This document shows, in pieces, positions 8,393 to 15,488 of a stretch of 31,384 nucleotides of DNA. The position numbers were made by a program, and so were the translations under genes. Below the pieces are notes generated by a model. It worked only from the letters and a program-made list of their open reading frames with translations. It was not told the DNA's origin and did no database searches. Source of the stretch: Veillonella parvula (lineage in GTDB: Bacteria; Bacillota; Negativicutes; Veillonellales; Veillonellaceae); NCBI GenBank assembly GCA_947096075.1, contig CAMUQE010000003.1, positions 1-31,384 of the forward strand. The letters are read 5' to 3'. Within the stretch, counting starts at the first letter, position 1. The number at the start of each line of letters is the position of its first letter.

Positions 8393-10333
8393 TTAACGAC
8401 CACCAAAACTTTTATTAGATGTACGAACTTTAGTCACATCTCTACTACGCCTTTTGGCAGTACGGCATTGATTCCTAGGTTCGCAATCTCGTTTGCCATT
8501 ACGGAATTTACTAGATTGGCTAATACGCTTAGAATTTCCACTAATTGGGCGCGGTGGAATTAAGCATTCCGCGCCAAAGCCAATTAAATCACGTCGATTG
8601 GCTTCTATGAGAGCCTCTTTAACAAGATCATAGTTTTCAATATTTTTAAACTGCATCAAAGCGCGTTGTTTTGCTTTATCTCGCCCCTTTTTAGCAACAT
8701 ATACAGGCTTTCCATCTAGTGGATTAATGCCCGTATAATACATGCAAGTAGAAAGACTACCCGGTGTAGGGATAAAATCCTGTACTTGCTCAGGGTACAT
8801 ATGGTGGTCTCGTAAAAATTCCGCCAATTCAATAGCATCCTCTAACGCACAACCTGGATGAGAGCTCATAAAGTACGGAACTAAATATTGCTTCTTACCA
8901 AGCTTTTTATTCGCCTCTTCAAACCAAGACTTAAAGGTTAGAAATTTTTCCTTACCAGCTTTTCCCATCATATTGGTAACGCGTTTAGATACATGTTCTG
9001 GGGCTACCTTTAACTGACCACTTACGTGAAACTCACAAAGTTCCCGCACAAAGTCTTTATTGTTATCGGCCAATACATAGTCATAGCGCAAACCGGAACG
9101 AACAAATACCTTTTTTACACCTTTTAGCTTACGTAGTTTACGCAGTAAAGCAATATAATCATCGTGATTTGTATTCAAGTTTTCACAAGGCTCTGGAGCC
9201 GCACAGGTACGCCCTTTACAAGCACCATAAACAGCCTGTTTATCACAAGCCAGATGGCGGAAATTTGCCGTAGGACCCCCTACATCATGAATATACCCCT
9301 TAAAGTTGTCCATCTTGATCATCTTATGTGCTTCGTCAATCAAAGACTCATGACTACGATTTTGGATAATACGACCTTGGTGATTCGTGATGGCACAGAA
9401 AGAACAACTGCCAAAACAGCCGCGTTGGCTTACAAGGCTAAACTGAACTTCGCTTAACGCTGGTACACCACCCTTATCATCGTATTTAGGATGCCACTTT
9501 CGGGTATATGGCAGGTTATAGACACCATCCATTTCATCCTGCGTCAATGGTAAAGCAGGTGTGTTCTGAATGAGATATCGATCACCATGTTTTTGGACTA
9601 CAATACGACCATAGAACGGATCTTGTTCATCGTATTGAATGCGGAATGCATCGGCAAAGTCCATCTTATCCGCCTTAATAGCTTCATAGGATGGGCACTC
9701 TACATAGTCGATGGTTGGAATTTCCTTTGCCATGTAGCAAATACCGCGTATAGACGGCAAGGACTCTTTAAATCGACCTTGATCTAAGGCATCGGCTAGT
9801 TCAACGATTTGAAGTTCTCCCATACCATAGACAAGTACATCTGCCTTGGAATCTACTAAGATGGAACGACGTACCATATCTGACCAATAATCATAATGAC
9901 CAAAGCGGCGCAAAGACGCTTCTATACCACCGATAATAAGAGGTACATCATTGTAAGCCTCCTTCATGCGGTTAGCATATACCAAGGTAGCACGATCTGG
10001 ACGATGACCTGATTCACCACCTGGAGAATAATCATCTTGACGACGAATTTTCTTTGCTGCCGTAAATTTATTGAGCATTGAGTCTAGATTCCCTGCCGTA
10101 ACAAGGGATGCTAGACGCGGTTTACCAAGTTTTTTGAAAGCCTCTACATCATTCCAATCTGGTTGATCTATAATGCCTACACGATAGCCTTTGGATTCTA
10201 AGTATCTACCAATAACCGCAGGAGCAAAGGACGGATGGTCCACATAAGCATCCCCACTGATGAGAACGAAATCTAATTCGGCCCAGCCACGTTCCTTCAT
10301 ATCCGAAGGTTCTGTTACTAAAAATCTATCCAT
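8393..10333 (-). CDS. ygiQ: YgiQ-family radical SAM protein
   Basis: YgiQ-family (UPF0313) proteins are large radical-SAM enzymes whose substrate is not established. From the ATG at 10331-10333 the protein has 646 residues. The B12-binding-like N-terminal region has the family signature ISGDAYVDHPSF, followed by IIGGIEASLRRFGHYDYWSD. The radical-SAM motif RGCFGSCSFC puts the cluster cysteines at about 306, 310 and 313. A further conserved segment is PYFMSSHPGC, and the C-terminal 45 residues are a basic, disordered-looking tail rich in Arg, Lys and Ser. An upstream in-frame TTG (10367-10369) extends the protein by 12 residues but has no ribosome site; the ATG fits homologous starts, though its AAAGG lies 14 nt away. 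It follows the RodZ-like gene closely. Confidence 0.93.
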   Translation of the reverse strand: MDRFLVTEPSDMKERGWAELDFVLISGDAYVDHPSFAPAVIGRYLESKGYRVGIIDQPDWNDVEAFKKLGKPRLASLVTAGNLDSMLNKFTAAKKIRRQDDYSPGGESGHRPDRATLVYANRMKEAYNDVPLIIGGIEASLRRFGHYDYWSDMVRRSILVDSKADVLVYGMGELQIVELADALDQGRFKESLPSIRGICYMAKEIPTIDYVECPSYEAIKADKMDFADAFRIQYDEQDPFYGRIVVQKHGDRYLIQNTPALPLTQDEMDGVYNLPYTRKWHPKYDDKGGVPALSEVQFSLVSQRGCFGSCSFCAITNHQGRIIQNRSHESLIDEAHKMIKMDNFKGYIHDVGGPTANFRHLACDKQAVYGACKGRTCAAPEPCENLNTNHDDYIALLRKLRKLKGVKKVFVRSGLRYDYVLADNNKDFVRELCEFHVSGQLKVAPEHVSKRVTNMMGKAGKEKFLTFKSWFEEANKKLGKKQYLVPYFMSSHPGCALEDAIELAEFLRDHHMYPEQVQDFIPTPGSLSTCMYYTGINPLDGKPVYVAKKGRDKAKQRALMQFKNIENYDLVKEALIEANRRDLIGFGAECLIPPRPISGNSKRISQSSKFRNGKRDCEPRNQCRTAKRRSRDVTKVRTSNKSFGGR

Positions 10334-10372
10334 TGACTGTGTAAATGCCTTTCTATCCTTCCTAATCAATCA

Positions 10373-10825
10373 TTAGAAAAGGAATAACCATAGTAAAAAT
10401 AATGCCATACAAAATAGAATAATCCCCAAAATAATGCGTTCTTGTACAATAGAGCGTTGACGTTTTCGTTGACGCGTTTCTAAAGACATACGCTTTTTAG
10501 ATGTTTGGTATTCAATGAACTCACTTTGTACCAAATTAGGAGTCGCTTGAGCCTTCCGTCTCGTAACAGAACGCAAAGAAAAAGTATCTATGTCACCTAC
10601 TTGTCCTTGATATACTTTTACCAAGCGATCCCCATCAAGATCTAAGTAGTTGCCATAGTTTCGAATAAAGCCCTTTACGTAGACTTGACCAGGAATGATA
10701 TCATAGTTGCCATCTTCGATAGCTTCTAAATAGGTTGTTTTAATGTGTAGCACTTGCTCCACATCTTTAAAGGTTAGATTACGTCTTACCCGTTCACGTC
10801 GTAATTCCTCGCCTAATTCAGCCAT
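10373..10825 (-). CDS. Short RodZ-like protein: helix-turn-helix plus one C-terminal membrane segment
   Basis: The 150-residue protein starts with a Cro/C1-type helix-turn-helix of the RodZ kind (about residues 4-66; LGEELRRERVRRNLTFKDV and YVKGFIRNYGNYLDLD). A linker leads to a strongly basic stretch (about 110-125) and one membrane helix at about 131-150, where the protein ends. RodZ couples MreB filaments to the cell-wall machinery and normally has a periplasmic domain after the membrane helix; this one has none. It sits directly after ftsK (48 nt), where Firmicutes often place the RodZ-like gene ymfM, supporting a cytoskeletal or envelope role. It could instead be a membrane-tethered transcription regulator. 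The ATG has AAAGGA 6 nt upstream. Confidence 0.82.
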   Translation of the reverse strand: MAELGEELRRERVRRNLTFKDVEQVLHIKTTYLEAIEDGNYDIIPGQVYVKGFIRNYGNYLDLDGDRLVKVYQGQVGDIDTFSLRSVTRRKAQATPNLVQSEFIEYQTSKKRMSLETRQRKRQRSIVQERIILGIILFCMALFLLWLFLF

Positions 10826-10873
10826 TTTCGTTCCTTTCTAAATCTACGTAATATTCATATAGTAATTAGCTCA

Positions 10874-13618
10874 TTATTGCTCATCATTAGAATCGGAGAA
10901 ATATCTAGCCTTAGCTTGTTCAGGGCTCATTAAAATTTCTCGAGCCTTACTGCCCATGCTAGGGCCAACGATTTTAAGGTCTTCCATTGTATCTACAAGA
11001 CGTGCCGCACGGGTATAACCTATACGAAAACGACGTTGCAACATCGATACGGAAGCTTGACCAGATTCCATAACGAGATTAACAGCTCGCTCTAATAATT
11101 CATCGCGGTAAACATCATTAGCATCAGAAGATTCTTTTTCAGCTTCCTTTTCCACATCTTGAGTTACCGTATTATCATATTCTGGTTCTCGTTGAGCTTT
11201 TACAAACTCTACAAGTTTTTCTACCTCATCATCAGAAATGAAGGCCCCTTGTACACGAATAGGTTTATTCGCGCCAATTGGAGCAAATAACATATCACCT
11301 TTCCCCAATAGTTTCTCTGCCCCTGCCATATCAAGAATAGTACGGGAATCAATTTGAGAACCTACAGCAAAGGAAATACGGCTCGGTACATTGGCCTTAA
11401 TAGAACCAGTAATAACATTAACAGATGGCCGCTGTGTAGCAAGAACCATGTGAATACCTGCGGCACGAGCCATTTGTGCTAAACGACTAATAGATTCTTC
11501 AATATCATCAGGAGCCGTCATCATAAGGTCAGCTAACTCGTCGATAATCAACACGATTAACGGCATAGCAGCCTTAGGATGCGCTTCATTATAGCTCTTG
11601 ATATCGCGTTTACCAGATGTAGCAAACGCCTTATAGCGAGCCTCCATTTCACGAACGGCCCAGCGCAATACAGCTGCCGCTTTTTTCATATCCGTTACAA
11701 CTGGAGCCATCAAGTGAGGAATTCCATTGTAAATAGACAATTCAACCATCTTAGGGTCGATTAATAATAACTTAACCTCTTCCGGTTTGCGACTAAAGAG
11801 AATACTAGAAATCAATGTATTTACACATACGGATTTACCAGAGCCAGTCGTACCAGCTACGAGCAAGTGAGGCATCTTAGCAAGATCCGTAATAACAGGT
11901 TTACCTGCAATATCCTTACCAAGACCGACAGGAATACCACCACGAGCATCTTTAAAGTCACTACAATCAAGTACATCACGTAAATGAACGGCTTCTGTCG
12001 TTTTATTAGGTACCTCGATACCGATGGCAGATTTTCCTGGAATCGGAGCCTCCATACGAATATGTTGCGCTGCCAAATTGAGAGCAATATCGTCTGTTAA
12101 ATTAACGATACGACTTACTTTCACGCCTGGTGCAGGTTCAATTTCATAACGCGTAACAGTTGGGCCTTGTGTAGCATTAACAACCTTTGCAGTAATACCA
12201 AAGTCACTCAATACATGTTCAAGCATCATCGCATTTTGCGCTACTTCTTCACCATTGTTTTGACTCCCCTTCCCTTTCGCCAAAATATCTAGGCTTGGGA
12301 AGTGGTACGGTTTATCATAGGAACGATGAATTTGGCCATCTTTAGATACAGCAACTTGCGCCGTATCTTCAGTAGTACTAATAATAGATGGTACTTGTAA
12401 ACCCATGCCGGACATACCGGCCCCAGCACTTACGGAACTTGCAGCCGCACCCGTTCCTGGCACAACGGAAGCGATAGCACCATGATTAGTTTCCAATGGA
12501 CCCATCGTTGTATTTTGATAGGAGAATTCTGGTTCTTCGTCATCAGAGCTTGCTGCAGTTCCAAACTCATCTGAATACTCTTCATCTGGGGTATATGCAT
12601 AGTCCTCATCAGGAACATATACATAATCATCACTCGTAGATCTATGCGTATCAGAGAATTGTTCAAAGTCATCAGCTTCATAAGACTTCGCATCACCAGA
12701 TGCTTCAGAAATATTAGCCAATTGCTCAGCCGCACGATTACGTGCTTCTATCTCAGCCAATTCCTTCCAAGATGTAGGAGGTTTTGGCGACTCCACAGTA
12801 GTAACTGTATCTTCAAGAGTATCAACATCTACAGTCGTGCTAGAGTCAAAGAGATCTCTTCCAGTAGCAATGCCTTGTTTTTCCAATGTATCTAATGCTT
12901 GATCTGCTGCGTCAGCAAAGCGTGTGTCTTTTTCCCTGTTATAAGCTTTACGCTGTTCTGCCGCTTCTTTACGCTGTTCATTCCAATCATCAAAAACCTC
13001 TTTTGCAACAGCGACCTTCTCAGCAGCTACCTCTTTAGCTACATCTAGACCAACTTGCGTTTTGTCCGCAGCCTTTTGTAATCCACTGCGCAAAGACAAA
13101 CGTGTCACAAGAAGACCAAAAGCTATGAGTAAGAATACATCAAGAATAATAGCCCCTAGGTTGCCTAATAGTGTACGAAGAAATGTAGCAATCGCGCCGC
13201 CTATGATACCACCTTGATTAGCTAGTTGTGTAGTAATGAGTTCCTGCCCCTCAGGAACGCGCCACAAAGGAACAAGAGCTAACAAAAATAGGAAAAACAA
13301 GGTCATTACAACGCCTCGTTTTGTAATGGAAATAAATGTATCCTTATATAATAATCTCCAACCTAACCAGAAAACGCATAAACAAGGAATGATACCGCCT
13401 AGCCCAAAGCCATAACGGAATACACCTGTTAAAATCTGCCCTACAAGGCCGAGTTCAAAGCCGAAAAAGCCGAGAAAAGAAATCACAGCAAAGGCAATGA
13501 CAATAAGGCCTTTCACTTCGCTACGCAAAGAAAAGCTTTGAGACTTTGATTGCTGTTTTGTACTTGTTCGCTTACGGCGTGTGTTGCGTCTTTTGGTGGA
13601 AGTATTTTCTTCTGCCAT
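10874..13618 (-). CDS. ftsK: DNA translocase FtsK/SpoIIIE
   Basis: This septum-located motor pumps chromosomal DNA during division and promotes dimer resolution. From the ATG at 13616-13618 it has 914 residues. A basic N-terminus (RRNTRRKRTSTK) precedes about four membrane segments (about residues 37-175). A charged coiled-coil region (about 180-250) and a long acidic linker (about 255-420), including VYVPDEDYAYTPDEEY, follow. The motor has Walker A AGTTGSGKS at 588-596 and Walker B LIVLIIDELAD at 687-697. The C-terminal winged-helix gamma domain (SMLQRRFRIGYTRAARLVD) reads polar DNA motifs. A TTG four codons upstream is less likely because its ribosome site would be only 1 nt away; AAGGGG lies 13 nt from the ATG. 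An extended -10 promoter precedes it. Confidence 0.96.
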   Translation of the reverse strand: MAEENTSTKRRNTRRKRTSTKQQSKSQSFSLRSEVKGLIVIAFAVISFLGFFGFELGLVGQILTGVFRYGFGLGGIIPCLCVFWLGWRLLYKDTFISITKRGVVMTLFFLFLLALVPLWRVPEGQELITTQLANQGGIIGGAIATFLRTLLGNLGAIILDVFLLIAFGLLVTRLSLRSGLQKAADKTQVGLDVAKEVAAEKVAVAKEVFDDWNEQRKEAAEQRKAYNREKDTRFADAADQALDTLEKQGIATGRDLFDSSTTVDVDTLEDTVTTVESPKPPTSWKELAEIEARNRAAEQLANISEASGDAKSYEADDFEQFSDTHRSTSDDYVYVPDEDYAYTPDEEYSDEFGTAASSDDEEPEFSYQNTTMGPLETNHGAIASVVPGTGAAASSVSAGAGMSGMGLQVPSIISTTEDTAQVAVSKDGQIHRSYDKPYHFPSLDILAKGKGSQNNGEEVAQNAMMLEHVLSDFGITAKVVNATQGPTVTRYEIEPAPGVKVSRIVNLTDDIALNLAAQHIRMEAPIPGKSAIGIEVPNKTTEAVHLRDVLDCSDFKDARGGIPVGLGKDIAGKPVITDLAKMPHLLVAGTTGSGKSVCVNTLISSILFSRKPEEVKLLLIDPKMVELSIYNGIPHLMAPVVTDMKKAAAVLRWAVREMEARYKAFATSGKRDIKSYNEAHPKAAMPLIVLIIDELADLMMTAPDDIEESISRLAQMARAAGIHMVLATQRPSVNVITGSIKANVPSRISFAVGSQIDSRTILDMAGAEKLLGKGDMLFAPIGANKPIRVQGAFISDDEVEKLVEFVKAQREPEYDNTVTQDVEKEAEKESSDANDVYRDELLERAVNLVMESGQASVSMLQRRFRIGYTRAARLVDTMEDLKIVGPSMGSKAREILMSPEQAKARYFSDSNDEQ

Positions 13619-13674
13619 AAATCTATACAAACCCCTTACTTATATAACATTACAGTAAATTAACTTATCATTAT

Positions 13675-13683
13675 ATTATAGCA
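13675..13683 (-). promoter_or_regulatory. Extended -10 promoter for ftsK
   Basis: The minus strand carries TGC followed by TATAAT, a perfect -10 (13675-13680) with the extended TGn element (13681-13683). No good -35 is visible at 16-18 bp, which extended -10 promoters tolerate. Transcription would start near 13668, about 50 nt before the ftsK ATG. Confidence 0.6.
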
Positions 13684-13700
13684 TATATCGTACTATTAAG

Positions 13701-15002
13701 TTAATTTTTACGACGTTTCTCCCAGTCGTAAAGTAACTGTTCCTCAGTCCCTCTCTTTATGCCCTTATAGTAGGTAGCATCGACTAGAGGCGTTGGTAAA
13801 TACTGCTGTTTTACATACCCATTAGGATAGTTATGAGCATACTTATAAGCTTTTCCATGACCTAATTTACTAGCCCCGCTATAGTGACTGTCTTTCAAAT
13901 GATCAGGTACTTGTCCACAATCCTTATGTCGCACATCAGATATAGCAGCATCAATAGCTACATAAGCAGAATTACTTTTAGGTGCGAGAGCAACATAACA
14001 CGCAGCTTCGGATAATATAATGCGCGCCTCAGGAAAACCTACCATATGAGCCGCTTGAGCCGCTGCATTTGCAAGTATGAGAGCTTGTGGATCTGCAAGA
14101 CCTACATCCTCTGCTGCACAAATAACAATACGACGAGCAATGAAGTTAGGATCCTCTCCGGCTTCAATCATACGCGCTAAATAATGTACTGTTGCTTGTA
14201 CATCGGAGCCACGCATACTTTTAATAAAAGCTGAAATTGTATCGTAATGACTATCACCTTTTTTATCGTATGTATATATGCGACGACCTACGACCTTTTC
14301 GAGAACTTCAATAGTAATCGTCCCCTCATTAGGAACCATAGCTGCTGCTTGTTCAAGAATATTGAGGGCCATACGCCCATCGCCATTGACGAAAATTCCC
14401 ACATCCTCCAGAACTTCATCGGTTACCTGTAGATGCCGTTTGCCAAGGCCTACCTCTTCATCAGTAATGGCGCGACGTAAAATTTGACCAATAGCCTTTG
14501 GAGTAAGTGCTTCTAATGTAATAAGACGCAAACGAGACAAAAGTGGTCTATTAACTTCAAAGAACGGATTCTCTGTAGTAGCACCAATAAGGATGATAGT
14601 TCCATCCTCTACACAGGGTAACAACACATCTTGTTGGCTTTTATTAAAGCGATGAATTTCATCGAGGAATAGAATTGTTCGTTGCTGTAAAGAACGAACC
14701 CGTTTACGAGCGTCTTCAATGATGGTTCTCAACTCACCAATACCAGCGTTAGTAGCATTCAGGTTTACAAAATGACTATTGCTCATCTTAGCTATGATTC
14801 CGGCTAACGTCGTCTTACCTGTTCCACAAGGCCCATAAAAAAGCATAGATGGTATTGTATCCTTCTCGACCATAGCACGCAAGAAAGTCCCCTTCCCTAT
14901 GGCCTTCTCTTGACCATATAAATGATCCAGTTTAGTAGGACGCATTCGTACAGGAAGTGGCTCGTATGTATTTGTAGGTGTCATATCAAATAAACTATCC
15001 AT
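13701..15002 (-). CDS. rarA: Replication-associated recombination protein RarA (MgsA), AAA+ ATPase
   Basis: RarA is a clamp-loader-like AAA+ ATPase that acts at stalled replication forks. The 433-residue product begins with the family pattern PLPVRMRPTKLDHLYGQ. Walker A GPCGTGKT is at 57-64, and Walker B with sensor region TILFLDEIHRF at about 109-119. Further marks are the sensor ATTENPFFEVN and the C-terminal MgsA domain with PHLxxY-type chemistry replaced here by DHLKDSHYSGASKLGHGKAYKYAHNYPNGYV. The ATG has GAGGTGATAGA just upstream. It lies downstream of 6S RNA, an order also known from Bacillus, and appears to have its own promoter 40-65 nt upstream. Confidence 0.96.
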   Translation of the reverse strand: MDSLFDMTPTNTYEPLPVRMRPTKLDHLYGQEKAIGKGTFLRAMVEKDTIPSMLFYGPCGTGKTTLAGIIAKMSNSHFVNLNATNAGIGELRTIIEDARKRVRSLQQRTILFLDEIHRFNKSQQDVLLPCVEDGTIILIGATTENPFFEVNRPLLSRLRLITLEALTPKAIGQILRRAITDEEVGLGKRHLQVTDEVLEDVGIFVNGDGRMALNILEQAAAMVPNEGTITIEVLEKVVGRRIYTYDKKGDSHYDTISAFIKSMRGSDVQATVHYLARMIEAGEDPNFIARRIVICAAEDVGLADPQALILANAAAQAAHMVGFPEARIILSEAACYVALAPKSNSAYVAIDAAISDVRHKDCGQVPDHLKDSHYSGASKLGHGKAYKYAHNYPNGYVKQQYLPTPLVDATYYKGIKRGTEEQLLYDWEKRRKN

Positions 15003-15038
15003 TCTATCACCTCAATTCGCACCCAGTTTAACTATCGT

Positions 15039-15066
15039 ATTTTAATATCTATAACTATTCAATCAA
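15039..15066 (-). promoter_or_regulatory. Candidate promoter for rarA
   Basis: On the minus strand TTGATT (15061-15066), a 16-bp spacer and TAAAAT (15039-15044) lie about 40 nt before the rarA start. The stretch from here to the 6S RNA end (15067-15235) has no gene. It holds a TGACGTCA palindrome near 15100 and a tandem GACATTTA repeat (15137-15144 and 15146-15153). Confidence 0.5.
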
Positions 15067-15235
15067 AAAACAATGTCTTACTCGTCATAAAAGCCCAATG
15101 ACGTCAGTAACTTGGTATCACTAATAATATTTATAAGACATTTATGACATTTAGGACTTTTAAGACTATAAAAAATTTTAGTTCTTACAAAAGATATATT
15201 TATAGTATATGATATTTCAGTCTATTTTTACACGC

Positions 15236-15412
15236 AAAAAAGCCCCACCATGCCGTAATGTACCGCGTTTTGATCCTGCAAGGGCAGGTGGGTGTCCTCC
15301 TCATCCTGCAATTGTCCCGTAAGGGCGTAACGTTCAGACGAGAGTCAGACTCCCAAAGTAAATGTGTTGGCTCAAAACTGCGATATCACACGCACATGGC
15401 AGGGATATCTTA
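15236..15412 (-). ncRNA. ssrS: 6S RNA
   Basis: 6S RNA mimics an open promoter and sequesters the housekeeping RNA polymerase in stationary phase. The minus-strand 5' end CCCTGCCATGTGCGTG resembles E. coli 6S (CTCTGAGATGTTCGCA), and the 3' end GGCATGGTGGGGC pairs with it to form the closing stem. A second paired block, CGCAGTTTTGA with TCAAAACGCG, lies inside. The intervening sequence can give the asymmetric bubble and a terminal hairpin (for example CCTGC-CCTT-GCAGG). The RNA ends in a run of six U, and at about 177 nt has the right length. Its place between aspS and rarA matches the 6S RNA neighbourhood in Firmicutes. A good promoter starts it. The identification rests on motif and synteny, not a covariance search; ends are accurate to a few bases. 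Confidence 0.82.
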
Positions 15413-15419
15413 TACTTAA

Positions 15420-15448
15420 ATAGTATCAGAAAGATTAGCAATTAACAA
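15420..15448 (-). promoter_or_regulatory. Promoter of 6S RNA
   Basis: The minus strand has -35 TTGTTA (15443-15448), a 17-bp spacer and -10 TACTAT (15420-15425). Start of transcription is predicted at 15410-15413, right at the conserved 6S RNA 5' end, so promoter and RNA predictions support each other. Confidence 0.7.
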
Positions 15449-15488
15449 GTCTTGACATTTCGATTTCAATCAATTCTTGCCTATGTTT

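Noticed and set aside
13640..13680. Fur-like TATAATGATAAG before ftsK
   Set aside because: The word largely coincides with AT-rich promoter sequence, the second arm of the operator does not match, and ftsK has no iron link.
15240..15415. 6S RNA on the plus strand (plus strand contains AAAACTGCGA as in E. coli 6S)
   Set aside because: Only the minus strand has the 5' and 3' end motifs in the right order, a U-run at the 3' end and a well-placed promoter at the 5' end.
15449..15488. Terminator for aspS
   Set aside because: No stem with a following T-tract was found between the aspS stop and the 6S RNA promoter, so read-through into 6S RNA remains possible.
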